Shown in pieces: positions 55,749-64,000 of a stretch of DNA of 64,000 bases; position 1 is the stretch's first letter; each line of letters starts with the position of its first letter. Below the pieces are notes generated by a model. The model did not search any database. It was not told the DNA's origin and worked only from the letters and a program-made list of their open reading frames with translations. Where the stretch lies: assembly GCF_007748115.1 (NCBI RefSeq), contig NZ_CP036289.1:1860001-1924000 (forward strand), read 5' to 3'. The translations under genes were made by a program, and so were the position numbers. This stretch comes from Bremerella volcania. GTDB lineage: Bacteria; Planctomycetota; Planctomycetia; Pirellulales; Pirellulaceae.

Positions 55749-55910
55749 ACGAACGCCTGCACGTCCGACGTTGACGCCGTGATCAGTTTGCGGCCATTGA
55801 ACGTGGCAAACTGGATGGCACCAGGATGGTCGGTTAGGTATTTGACAAACTACTTGTAGTCGATGGCGGCTAACTCCAAATTCGACTCGGTCCACTTAAC
55901 CAGATAGATT
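55749..55910 (-). pseudogene. Decayed 160-bp copy of the secreted-protein gene at 59289-59840
   Basis: About 162 bp align with 59341-59502 (offset 3592) with several substitutions; a TAG and other changes break the frame. It lies at the 3' end of the kinase gene, which reads into it and stops at 55870. I see nothing else coding in 55603-55748. Confidence 0.8.
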
Positions 55911-57047
55911 TGCAGTGACGCCGTCTAAGTCTAAGCTCTGGATCAGCGACAAGAGAACTTCCTTCTGCCCCCGCTTTCTCAGCCGTTTGACGCGGCAGCG
56001 TGATCAGGAACTCCGCTCCCACGGTCGCGGTGCGGCCAGCGACTATCTGGCCACCGTGCGCTTCGACGATGCGCTTGGCGATGGCCATTCCTAAGCCTGT
56101 ACCCTTCGTTTTGGTCGTGAAAAACGGCTCAACGAGCCTTTCTCGCGCCTCGGGTTGAAGTCCGGGCCCGTTATCCGCGATGACAATCTTGAGTGTGCCA
56201 TCGCCGTTTCGACAATACACCTTGATACGCGGTTTCTCGCCACAAGCAGCGAGTGAATTTTCGAACAAATTGCGAAACACTTGCCCCAAGCGAAAGGCAT
56301 CGATGTGGCATGTGTCGTCGGACACGTCCGTTGTATCCTCAAGCGAAGCGTTGGTCGCCTCGTCGGTCCTGGTAACATCCGACCAAGCCTGTCGCCATAG
56401 AGACCGCACTGAGCATTGATCCTTTTCGAGCTTTAACGGGGATGCAAACTGGCGGAGGTCTTCTAACAAATGTTCAAGCCCCTTTCGTGCCCACTGGAGC
56501 CGCGTGATTTCCTCCATGGCGGATTGGTTGTTTGGGTCGATTTCCTCCGCGAGCAGTTGCGACGACAACGAAATCTGCTGAATGAAATTCCCGCTCTCGT
56601 GAGTCAGATCGGTCACGACCTGGCCAATGGCCGCCAGCTGCTCGGCACGCCCCGCCCCGCCTGCTCTTCAGCCTCTCGGCAACGATTGATCTGAGCGATC
56701 TTGGCTCGCAAATCGTCCGGATTAACCGGCTTGAGAATGTAGTCTTCGGCGCCCTGGCGAAGGGCGGCGATGCTACTGTCCAGGTCGCCATAGCCGGTGA
56801 TGATGATGACGGCGGCCTGTGCTGCCCGCTCCTTGATGCCGGAAAGTAGCTCCTCGGCCAGGCCGTCGGGAAGCCTACGGTCGAGATCGATTCCAAAGTA
56901 TTCTGCCCATTCTCTTGGCTGGAACAATTCCTTTGCGGTGTGAGCGACATCCGCATAGTAGCCATTCCCACGAATGATGCGACACAGGCTACTGCAAGAA
57001 TCTGGTTCGTCATCCACAATGAGGATTCTTTTGGTCGCTCCGAACAT
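55870..57047 (-). pseudogene. REC-HisKA-HATPase hybrid histidine kinase, frameshifted
   Basis: Frame one (57047 to about 56650) has REC: RILIVDDEPDSCSSL, phosphoacceptor Asp in IDLDRRLPDG, TGYGD, KPVNPD, then a linker (RCREAEEQAG). A G-rich run (GCGGGGCGGGGCG) near 56650 shifts the frame, and frame two continues AEQLAAIGQVVTDLTHESGN (H-box His), N box FRNLFENSLAACGE, G1 IADNGPGLQP and G2 GTGLGMAIAKRI. A missing base restores one protein of about 385 residues. The last residues run into the decayed fragment at 55749. Follows the CsrA operon by 63 bp. Confidence 0.82.
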
Positions 57048-57113
57048 CACACCACCTCGCTCAGCGCTCGGCTGACCACGCGCCGCGGCATCGTTGACTT
57101 CCGTGGACGAACG

Positions 57114-57416
57114 CTACTCAGTCCGGTCGCATTCTACCCGGTCGTCAATTTCCTGGATGCCATCCAGGTTTTCAATCAGCGACAACAGCAGCCGCTTCAA
57201 TCGATACGTGGGGACGCGTCCTTCGAGCTTCACAATACCGTTGCAACATTCGCACCGCACATCATTGAAATAAAACCTGCTGGGCCCCCGCTCGTCTACT
57301 GAAAGCTTTTGCCGAACCGCGTCTGCGATGGCGTCATCCAATGTACGTCGGTCGTCGGCGAGTCTCGTTCTACGTACACGGGCGGCTGGCGCAGCTTCTT
57401 GTGTCGTTGCGCTCAT
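57114..57416 (-). CDS. BON-like small protein with CxCC motif
   Basis: 100 residues. Basic N-terminal 40 residues (MSATTQEAAPAARVRRTRLA), then a BON-like fold with DVRCECCNGIVKLEGRVPTY, LLLSLIENLDGIQEIDDRV. Three cysteines cluster in the first strand. The second of two such proteins in this operon. The intact form of the gene whose first 39 codons are also found fused at 35870-36364. Confidence 0.75.
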   Translation of the reverse strand: MSATTQEAAPAARVRRTRLADDRRTLDDAIADAVRQKLSVDERGPSRFYFNDVRCECCNGIVKLEGRVPTYRLKRLLLSLIENLDGIQEIDDRVECDRTE

Positions 57417-57685
57417 GCGACATCCTCCTTCGTTTGTCTGATTTCTGCCAGCAGCAATTCAGCTTCGGCGAGCGCTGCGGCTGTGGGCAAAGCATCCCGC
57501 TGATAATCATCGCTGGCCGTTCCACAATCGTCGCCCCCAGCGATCCCGTTTGCCTCCGTCAGTGGCAGTTGCCGTCGGTTATCGTTGATCCCATGCCGTG
57601 GCGACCTCGATCGGCCGGCAGAAAGTTTAGAAAGCATGACCCTTCGTGCTTGGGCATCCGCCGGTAAGGGAAAAGCTGGCGACAT
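57413..57685 (-). CDS. Hypothetical protein, 90 residues, csrA operon copy 2
   Basis: Identical to 36361-36633. Start at 57685 with AAGGAG upstream; overlaps the BON-like start by 4 bp. Polar first half, helical second half (AEAELLLAEIRQTKED). No known family. Confidence 0.6.
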   Translation of the reverse strand: MSPAFPLPADAQARRVMLSKLSAGRSRSPRHGINDNRRQLPLTEANGIAGGDDCGTASDDYQRDALPTAAALAEAELLLAEIRQTKEDVA

Positions 57686-57726
57686 TGCGACTCCTTGAAA
57701 AATTGATCTTAGGTTTGTGAAACAGG

Positions 57727-57966
57727 CTACACGGGTTCGGTTGTTTGGGATTGCAGTACCATCGTTTGGCGGTTGCACCGATCGGCAACAAAGAGACCAC
57801 CTTGTTCAGTCTGGATGCGTCGATGGACTTCTTCGCGGTAGATCGGCACATCGCTGGGCGCGTTGAAGCCGAGTCTTACGCGGTCGCCGTTTACGGCAAT
57901 CACGACCAGTTCAATGTTCTCGCCAATCACGATTCGTTGTTTGGCTTTGCGACTGAGAACGAGCAT
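57727..57966 (-). CDS. csrA: CsrA carbon storage regulator, copy 2
   Basis: 79 residues, identical to 36675-36914, with the same AGGAG site. CsrA features: MLVLSRKAKQRIVIGENIEL and APSDVPIYREEV. The operon here also has the two-component kinase after it, so its expression or activity may be linked to a phosphorelay; this is inference. Confidence 0.95.
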   Translation of the reverse strand: MLVLSRKAKQRIVIGENIELVVIAVNGDRVRLGFNAPSDVPIYREEVHRRIQTEQGGLFVADRCNRQTMVLQSQTTEPV

Positions 57967-57993
57967 GGTTTTCTCCTTCCATGAGATGGGCGA

Positions 57994-58368
57994 TTACGCC
58001 CGGTCAACTTCCATTTCCAATTGGTTATCGATGACCAAGTTGCCGTCCAGCAGGTGCCGCACGACGGTTTGGGCGATTTGTTTCATGTAGAAGCTTGGTA
58101 CGCGGCCCCGCAGGATAAGCACGCATTCGCACACTTCACAGGAAACGTTACGGACGGCGTGATACGACGACGTGCGCAGCTCAGCACTCGCCTGGGCTTC
58201 AATAACTTGCTCATGTTCCCGCTGAACCGCGGCCACGGAAGCCGTTGTTTGCGGCGTGCCGTTCCGTTCAATCGATTTCGTTTGTTTCCGGCGCGACGTT
58301 CCCGCCCGGCGTTGGATTTTGGCAGAGCCATTGGTATCCGCAGGTCGCTCGACGAGGATTTCGATCAT
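57994..58368 (-). CDS. BON-like small protein with CxxC motif, copy 2
   Basis: 124 residues, identical to 36942-37316. Motif CEVCEC, then a BON-like strand-helix pattern. Overlaps the 73-codon ORF stop by 4 bp and precedes csrA by 27 bp. Confidence 0.75.
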   Translation of the reverse strand: MIEILVERPADTNGSAKIQRRAGTSRRKQTKSIERNGTPQTTASVAAVQREHEQVIEAQASAELRTSSYHAVRNVSCEVCECVLILRGRVPSFYMKQIAQTVVRHLLDGNLVIDNQLEMEVDRA

Positions 58369-58586
58369 CGTGTTTCCGTCCGACGCAGGTCGTTGGTTTC
58401 AACTTCAACGGATTCGCTGTGTCCAGCATCCTTGCTACGAGGAGCAGGCACTCGCAAAGGCAAAGGGCCGTTATTATGACGGCCAGTGGGATGGGTCTTA
58501 AATCGCGTGGAAACGTAATCTCGAATGGCGGAATCCACTATGCCTGAGACCGCGCTGTCGTCTCGGCCAAAACTGGCATTTCGCAC
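58365..58586 (-). CDS. Possible 73-residue leader ORF, copy 2
   Basis: Identical to 37313-37534. Ends in ATGA, overlapping the BON-like start. Basic, without known fold. May be a leader rather than a protein. Confidence 0.35.
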   Translation of the reverse strand: MRNASFGRDDSAVSGIVDSAIRDYVSTRFKTHPTGRHNNGPLPLRVPAPRSKDAGHSESVEVETNDLRRTETR

Positions 58587-58837
58587 CGCTGTGGGGCCTC
58601 GCTGCCACTGGTGATTTCCGCCATCGCGTATTGGTCAGCCATTCGATTCACGCCGATGGCCACCAGAGGACAGAATGCCCTTATGCAAACACAATCATTG
58701 CACCACACTGGCGGCCCATTTCTGATTCGGACGAGCATCAACGATGGCGATCCGGTCGATCGTCGTGAGCTCTGCCGCTCGATTCGTCGTCTCGGCGGCA
58801 TACAAACCGACGGCGGTTTCGCATCTCCCCCACGGCG

Positions 58838-59277
58838 GTGCAGCGGGCGGTGGCTTGGGAAATCCTCGGTGAGAAGTATGGCACGAGGTACATCGCCGCA
58901 GCGCGTCACCAGGGGATGGAAATGGCGGGGTTGCGTAAGAGTGGTTACGTGCGGTGCCGGCATTACAGCGTCGAATTCATCGGCGGCCCGTTCGATGGTC
59001 ATGTCGAAATGTTCCCGTTCCGGCAGAGCAGTTGCCCCAAGATCTGATGTGGTTCGTCGGCGCAAACGTCTTTCACATCCTGGACGGGAAGGGCGAGCGA
59101 CCGAAGGAGCCGATTACGAGCATTGCAGTTTATGAACGCAAACGGCGACGGGCTGTATGGTGTTACTTGTTCGTCGGTGCAATGTCACCCCAGGAATTAT
59201 GCGAGCAGCTCGCTCACGGCGATTTCTTTGTCGGGCCGGCGCCGCGTTCAACTTTGCGTTGCAAGACGAAGCACTGA
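58838..59277 (+). pseudogene. Broken hypothetical protein gene
   Basis: Two frames joined near 59020-59040 give one protein-like sequence: VAWEILGEKYGTRYIAAARH, then YSVEFIGGPFDGHVEMFPF, shift, then LPQDLMWFVGANVFHILDG and AVWCYLFVGAMSPQEL. The FIGGPFDGH pattern recalls small hypothetical proteins I have seen in planctomycetes; function unknown. The 58625-58837 stretch upstream has no clean frame. Confidence 0.5.
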
Positions 59278-59288
59278 TACCAGTGCGA

Positions 59289-59840
59289 CTAACGCCGCTT
59301 TAAGCTAAAGTCGCCGGTGAACATCTCCTGATGTTCAAGGACGAACGCTTGCACGTCCGTTGTTGACGCCGTGATCAGTTTGCGGCCATTGAACGTCGCA
59401 AACTGGATGGCGCCAGGATGGTCGGTCAAGTATTTGTCAAACCACTTGTAGTCGATGGCGGCTAACTCCAATTTCAGCTCGGTCCGCTTCACCCGATAGA
59501 TCGTATGGATCGGCACCAGGTGGAACTTGTAGAAGCCGGCGGTATCGTCCTCGGTTTTTTGCTCTGGGAATAAATCGAGGAACAGCGTTCCGTTCAAATC
59601 GGCAAGACGGGCGACAAAGCGTCCCTGGTGGCCATCCTTGTCGGTGTACACCAGCCGATACGACTTCGCATCTCGTTTGGTGAATTCCCACGTGTCTTGT
59701 CCATTGGCCTGTACCCACGTCCCCAGCACGTTCGCATCAAAGACCAACTGCTGGTCCGTGTAGACCGGATTCAACGACGGGATATATCCCGCCAGCAACG
59801 TCAGCGCGACGAGCGCCCAACAACGCAGTTTCGTCTTCAT
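59289..59840 (-). CDS. Secreted hypothetical protein
   Basis: 183 residues with a Sec-type signal (KLRCWALVALTLLAGYIPSL). The mature part has a lipocalin-like or beta-rich pattern: LGTWVQANGQDTWEFTKRD, LVYTDKDGHQGRFVARLADL, FLDLFPEQK, ending in QEMFTGDFSLKRR. At the cleavage site LLAG is followed by Tyr; a Cys there would make a lipobox. Overlaps the nicotinamidase fusion stop by 4 bp. Function not known. Confidence 0.7.
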   Translation of the reverse strand: MKTKLRCWALVALTLLAGYIPSLNPVYTDQQLVFDANVLGTWVQANGQDTWEFTKRDAKSYRLVYTDKDGHQGRFVARLADLNGTLFLDLFPEQKTEDDTAGFYKFHLVPIHTIYRVKRTELKLELAAIDYKWFDKYLTDHPGAIQFATFNGRKLITASTTDVQAFVLEHQEMFTGDFSLKRR

Positions 59841-61795
59841 GGCAAGCTCCTTTCGTATGCGGACTGGTCAATTGAACGAGCCAGCTCGCGGACCGCTCGC
59901 GAGATCGTAACCGAATAGGGTGCGTCGCCTTCAATCTGCTTCAGACGCGGCGGCAGTTGGGAAAGATTCTCGGCGGCGTACTGGCGCAACTCAAGCAACG
60001 GCTTCGCGGTCCCAACTCGCTGTCCGTTGTTCATTACTTCGCACAATAACGGCTGGCCGGGGTGCGGATCGCCCTGCAATGTCACGACGTCGCCCGCCAT
60101 CACTCCTTCCACGAAAGCTCGATAAACCTGCTTGCGCCCTGGCCAAGTGGCCTTTCCCTCCGAGCGCTTGCGTCGGGGACGGCCGGCGTACTCTTGCAGC
60201 TTGTAGGCACAATCCAAGTACGGTGCGTCGGCCGAGACGTCCAGGCGACTGCCGATCCCGAAGCCATCAATCGGCGCGCCGGAGGCGAGCAAGTCATGCA
60301 GTTTGCACTCGTCCAGGTTGCCGCTGGCAAAGATCGTAACGTTCGGCAACCCACCGTCATCGAAGATGCGGCGCACGCGGCGCGCGTGCTCGGCCAGGTC
60401 ACCGCTATCGAGGCGGACTCCTTTGACTTCGATTCCCTGCGCATTCAATCGCCGTGCCAATTCGACCGTCTTCTCGGCCGCGGACTCGGTGTCGTAGTTG
60501 TCAAGCAGCAGGACAACATTGTCCGGATTGGCCAGCGCGAAATGCTCGAACGCTTCGACCTCATCGTCATGTGCCTGAACGAACGAGTGGGCCATCGTGC
60601 CGTAAACGGGTACACCGAAGCGTTGACTGGCCTGTACGGTCGCCGTGCCGGAGAAACCCGCCAGATAAGCTGCACGCGCCGCCAGCAGCCCGGCCTCAGC
60701 GCCGTGAGCCCGACGCATGCCAAAATCGACCAGCAGCTTGTCGGGCGCCACCAGCACGGATCGCGCTGCTTTCGACGCGATGAGTGTTTGGAAGTGCAAG
60801 ATGTTGATCAGGCGGGATTCGATGAGTTGCGCTTCGGGAAGCGGCGCGGTTACGTGGAGGATTGGTTCGTGAGCAAAGAAAATCGTGCGCTCCGGCATCG
60901 CGTGGACATCGCCTGCAAATCGCAGTTGTTCGAGGTAGGAGATGAAGTCCTTCCGAAAGTGACCGCACGACGCAAGCCAATCAAGTTCATCCGGCTAAAA
61001 TCGCAGGCTTTCCAGATACTCCAGCGCTTGTTCCAGGCCCGCCGCTATGAGAAAGTTTCGAGCAGGCGGCAGCTTGCAAATGAAGAACTCGAAGACAGCC
61101 GTCTCTTCCATGCCCTGCTCGAAGTAACCTTGCAGCATGGTCAGTTGATACATGTCGGTAAGTAGCGCACCCGTGTCCGGGAGCGGGAGGTCGAGATAGG
61201 CAGTGCCAAGCACAAACACGCCCATTGCCCGTAGCCTGGCAATGGCGTCGCGACCTTGCTGCGGATTGAGAGACGCAATGCAATCGTCGAGTAAAACAAC
61301 TTCGGAACCAGCGAGCATGGCATCTTGAGCTGATTCGAAGATGCAGTATTCGGTCGCAACACCACACAAGAACAGGCGCTGTATGCCATGTTGCCGCAGC
61401 CAGTCAGCTTAGCCCGTTTCTGAATAAGCGGAATACGCTTCCCGGTCGCGGTTCGTGCCCTTGGATACAACGAGCGCATCGCTAGGAAGCTTTAGTCCCG
61501 CAGCGAATTCAGCTCCCGACGTGTCTTGCACACAATGCGGCTCCCAGCGTCCGCCAAATCCGGTGAACGAACAATGGTCGCGAGGGTGCCAGTCGCGCGT
61601 TGCCACGACAGGGCAACCAAGGCGATGGAATTCGTGAAGAACTTGGTTCACCTTGGGCAACACGATGTCGGCTCCCTGAACCGGTAGCGAGCCGCTCGAC
61701 AAGATATCACGTTGTAGGTCGACGACGAGAAACGCGTCGCCCGTGCGCGGTGAGAAGACGTGCGTGTTATCTGTGTCTGACATTCGCTTACTCAT
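59837..61795 (-). pseudogene. Nicotinamidase-nicotinate phosphoribosyltransferase fusion with two in-frame stops
   Basis: One frame of 652 codons covers both NAD-salvage activities. The N-terminal part (from ATG 61795 or 61783) is a nicotinamidase: FLVVDLQRDIL, RDWHPRDHCSF, GTNRDREAYSAY, then LCGVATEYCIFESAQDAMLAG with the catalytic Cys. The C-terminal part, from LLTDMYQLTMLQGYFEQ, is nicotinate phosphoribosyltransferase: FDDGGLPNVTIFASGNLDE, GFGIGSRLDVS. A TAA at 61409-61411 (context ETG-stop-ADWLRQ) and a TAG at 60995-60997 (SLRF-stop-PDELDW) interrupt it with no shift of frame. Each is one base from a sense codon (TTA, TCG). Either two nonsense mutations or errors. Confidence 0.85.
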
Positions 61796-61947
61796 CTAAC
61801 TGCAATTTTGAATTTCGACGTGCCCTTCTGACAGGACGACGGAATCGTTCGGTGGCGCCGGCTGGCTGGTCCAGGAAGCTGAACTCGTCCTCCTGCGCAA
61901 AAGGAAAGAAGCGGTTTCTATCTTACAAGCGTGATGTTGAACGTCGG

Positions 61948-63153
61948 TCAACAAACTGATAATTCTCCTTGAGTCAATCGCTTCGTGAACTGAGAGATTC
62001 CAGACAGCTCCTGGTTGACGATGTCATTCACTTCGTGCTGGACATCGCCAAGTGTCGCGCCGGCGCTCAAGGCCAACTGAATCGACGTGGACCAAGGATT
62101 GTCGAGCGGCTGGCCGATGCGGCTGCAGAGCCACACGTAGACTTCTTCGATCGCATCCGACGAGTGGTAGATTCGGTCAGCCGTTTGATGAGCGAGCAAG
62201 TTGTAGATCTTGCCGACGTGGCTCACCGGGTTCTTGCCCGCGGCGGCTTCCAGCGTCATGGGACGGCTGAGGCTGATCAGGCCATTCACTCGATTGCCAC
62301 GACCGACTTGACCGCCATCCCCGCTTTCGGCGCTTGTACCAAGGACGGTCAGGTAGAGTCCGTCTTGGCCACGAGAGGGATCGTCGAGAGCGTTGACGAC
62401 GACTTCGACAGCGTCCAAGTCGTGGAGCTTCGATCGCAAATACGAGAGCAACGACTCTTTCACGGCGGCCTTGCGATGCAGATAGGTCTCTTCCTCCCAG
62501 ATAAACTGGTCGATGAAAGCAATGGCCACGGTTAAGTGCAGCTTTCGCCCGTACCGGGCACCCATCACCTTCACGTCTTCGCCCGTCTCCGGAAAGTCGT
62601 GTTTGAAGGACTTCGAATTGAGAAAATGCTCGGCGGACAGCACCAGGTGCTCCGTCTCGCTGAGCGGAGCGAATCCGACGCCGACTGATGTGTCGTTGGC
62701 CGTGATCTTGTCACGGTCGAAGATGCCGACCAGCTCGGCCGACCCTGGCCGCAACTCGTTCTGAATATCCAAGTGCACGTCCGGCTTAACGTGCCGCAGA
62801 TGTGTTTGGAGCCAATGCTCGGCCGCCGCCTCCACAATGTCACCGACAGGAAGCTTCTTGCCTTCAAAGGTGTCCGTAGCCCGGTCGCCGACGAACAGAC
62901 GCATCGGTGCCAAGACTTTGCCGCCGCCAAACTTTGGTTCGGTTTGGCCGGCGACCAGAAGTCCCTTATCGACGTTGAAGTGCAAAACGCGCCCCGCGGT
63001 TTCGAGATACGCTCCCGACAACGCTACCGCAATGGATTCCATTACCGAGTCGCAGACGGTGTCCGGGTGCCCTATCCCTTTCCGTTCGACGTATTCGGCC
63101 GCCTGACGGGACATCGGCGTTTGAGAAGTCGCGGCAATCTGAGTTGCGTCCAT
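61948..63153 (-). CDS. S-adenosylmethionine synthetase, archaeal type
   Basis: 401 residues of the archaeal MAT family (COG1812 type), not the common bacterial MetK: ERKGIGHPDTVCDSVMESIA, GGGKVLAPMRLFVGDRATD, NDTSVGVGFAPLSETE and GQVGRGNRVNGLISLSRPMT, then GKNPVSHVGKIYN. Makes SAM from methionine and ATP. Divergent from the second groEL. The 61800-61947 stretch before the fusion gene has no gene. Confidence 0.93.
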   Translation of the reverse strand: MDATQIAATSQTPMSRQAAEYVERKGIGHPDTVCDSVMESIAVALSGAYLETAGRVLHFNVDKGLLVAGQTEPKFGGGKVLAPMRLFVGDRATDTFEGKKLPVGDIVEAAAEHWLQTHLRHVKPDVHLDIQNELRPGSAELVGIFDRDKITANDTSVGVGFAPLSETEHLVLSAEHFLNSKSFKHDFPETGEDVKVMGARYGRKLHLTVAIAFIDQFIWEEETYLHRKAAVKESLLSYLRSKLHDLDAVEVVVNALDDPSRGQDGLYLTVLGTSAESGDGGQVGRGNRVNGLISLSRPMTLEAAAGKNPVSHVGKIYNLLAHQTADRIYHSSDAIEEVYVWLCSRIGQPLDNPWSTSIQLALSAGATLGDVQHEVNDIVNQELSGISQFTKRLTQGELSVC

Positions 63154-63614
63154 TGTTGCCTTTCAAGAAACCGACGTGTTCTCCAACAGATTATGGCAAG
63201 AGTGTTGAGCAGGCATGTATCGGCAAAGGAATGAGTTTGTTGTGGCGGAAACCACCAATGGCAAGGTCGCATGCGACGTACCCAACAGTCTGGCCCGCTA
63301 TGAGCGGGGAACAAACCTCTTTTCTGGTTCGTTCCTGCCCGCCTATGGGAACACGAGCTGTGGCGATTTGCAACTCCGTCGTGGTGATTTCCGCCATTGA
63401 AGATTCCTGGATTTGCCGATTTCGTGCTTCTACGCCACCGGCGACAATTGCGGTGCGTCCGTGATCGACGTTTGTAATGCCTGTCTTGGAAACCAGTGTA
63501 AACGTCGATCAGGACAAGTGCCTGGCTGTGCTGAATTCATCCAATAACGACCACGCCATCGTGCTGTTGAACGAATGACGCTTGGCAATTGAACCTGCGC
63601 GCAGGAGAACAGCG
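63154..63614. other. Intergenic region between MAT and groEL
   Basis: No gene recognised in 63154-63381. A 6-bp stem (CCCGCT-ATG-AGCGGG) at about 63294-63308 precedes a short pyrimidine run and could be a weak terminator on the plus strand. The last 230 bp (63382 on) are the groEL upstream region, identical to 37557-37789, with a frame of 33 codons (MPVLETSVNVDQDK...) of doubtful coding value. Confidence 0.5.
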
Positions 63615-64000
63615 ATGTCGAAAATGATTGCTTATGACCAAGACGCCCTGGAGGCCATCAAACGCGGTGTGGGCACGCTGTCGCGCGCGGTCACCAAAAC
63701 CCTCGGTCCGCGCGGTCGAAATGTTCTGCTGCAAAAGAGCTTCGGTCCTCCGGTGGTTACCAAGGACGGCGTCACCGTGGCCAAAGAGATCGACTTGGAA
63801 GATCCCTTCGAGAACATCGGTGCTCGCATAGTCCGCGAAGTGGCTTCAAAAACGAACGATGTGGCGGGCGACGGAACTACGACCGCCACCGTGCTGGCCG
63901 AGGCTATCTTCAACGAAGGCTTGCGGGCCGTTATTGGTGGGATTCGGCCCGTTCACATGAAACAGGGCATCGAGCAGGCGGTCGACGACATCGTCGCGAA
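63382..64000. repeat. Perfect direct repeat of at least 619 bp, copy 2 (groEL 5' region)
   Basis: Identical to 37557-38175 up to the window end. Its left flank (GCAACTCCGTCG) differs from copy 1. Here the sequence is probably native, and copy 1 derived. Confidence 0.93.
63615..64000 (+). CDS. groEL: GroEL chaperonin, N-terminal part (cut by window edge)
   Basis: The first 128 residues of GroEL, identical to those of the fused frame at 37790: [49 protein letters not shown] and [20 protein letters not shown] lies ten bases before the ATG. It probably continues as a full chaperonin outside the window. No groES or CIRCE element seen upstream. Confidence 0.9.
   Translation, partial: MSKMIAYDQDALEAIKRGVGTLSRAVTKTLGPRGRNVLLQKSFGPPVVTKDGVTVAKEIDLEDPFENIGARIVREVASKTNDVAGDGTTTATVLAEAIFNEGLRAVIGGIRPVHMKQGIEQAVDDIVA

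Larger units (their letters stand above)
57300..58624. repeat. Perfect 1325-bp direct repeat, copy 2 (CsrA operon)
   Basis: Identical to 36248-37572. Here the left flank continues the BON-like gene and the right flank continues the leader in the same way as the old copy at 1093-1422. Both flanks look native, so this is probably the source and 36248-37572 the derived copy. Confidence 0.93.

Noticed and set aside
59837-61795. Stop-codon recoding in the NAD-salvage fusion
   Set aside because: The two stops are different codons (TAA, TAG), both are used as normal stops nearby, and no recoding element is visible.
63154-63400. A gene between MAT and groEL (short minus-strand frame of 68 codons)
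   Set aside because: No ribosome site, no motif, and part of it lies in the repeat; treated as intergenic.
1-64000. CRISPR arrays, phage defence islands, rRNA or tRNA genes
   Set aside because: No regularly spaced repeats, no defence gene families and no RNA gene signatures were recognised on either strand.

Overview
The window looks like a chromosome or metagenome-contig segment from a planctomycete, probably Pirellulales-like. This is an inference from the mix of families, mainly small BON-like proteins, an archaeal-type S-adenosylmethionine synthetase and small CsrA operons; I could not run a taxonomic search. No rRNA, tRNA, CRISPR array or intact transposase was seen.

Layout. (1) 1-1499: the broken end of an RND efflux pump gene and scars of other loci. 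(2) 1500-10891, plus strand: stress and acid-resistance genes (two YflT-like membrane proteins, a coiled-coil protein, a BON protein, a SpoIIAA-like protein, a ferritin-like protein, a GadC/GAD pair, a Na+/H+ antiporter, an M50-CBS protease, dodecin). (3) 10922-19956, plus strand: sugar catabolism (phosphohexomutase, MalQ, GpmA, PfkB, class I FBA, GAPDH, PGK, truncated PGI). (4) 19827-23844: arsenic genes (acr3 remnant, acr3, arsR), then a GC-rich VIT/CDF metal-transporter pair that appears to have replaced most of a lactate dehydrogenase gene. (5) 23896-35889, minus strand: a compact fermentative operon (small ORF, AhpD-like, PDH E1a/E1b/E2, Pta, AckA, enolase, PEP synthase, PPK2, FmdE-like, TSUP). 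(6) 35870-40428: a patchwork of duplicated and fused gene pieces, including a CsrA operon copy and a GroEL-HATPase-REC-REC open frame. (7) 40432-55602, minus strand: twelve tightly packed genes (H+-ATPase, APC permease, methyltransferase, CorA, PiT, DUF47, RpiB, GlgX, HlyD, ABC ATPase, two ABC-2 permeases). (8) 55749-64000: a REC-histidine kinase, the second CsrA operon, a broken hypothetical gene, a secreted hypothetical protein, a nicotinamidase/nicotinate phosphoribosyltransferase fusion with two in-frame stops, S-adenosylmethionine synthetase, and the start of a second groEL.

How it works together. GlgX, MalQ, phosphohexomutase, (PGI), PfkB, FBA, GAPDH, PGK, GpmA, enolase, PEP synthase, PDH, Pta and AckA give almost the whole route from glycogen to acetate. 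Triose-phosphate isomerase, lipoamide dehydrogenase (E3) and a classical pyruvate kinase were not seen. PPK2, the H+-ATPase, ion transporters, GAD and NAD salvage fit an energy- and acid-stress programme, and CsrA is a plausible post-transcriptional regulator of carbon storage.

The striking feature is damage and rearrangement. Four genes carry single frameshifts, one has two nonsense codons, and several ORFs are chimeras. A perfect 1325-bp direct repeat (36248-37572 and 57300-58624) and a second repeat of at least 619 bp (37557-38175 and 63382-64000) overlap by exactly 16 bp. This pattern fits a copied segment that lost 4773 bp between short direct repeats. Assembly or sequencing error cannot be excluded from the sequence alone.
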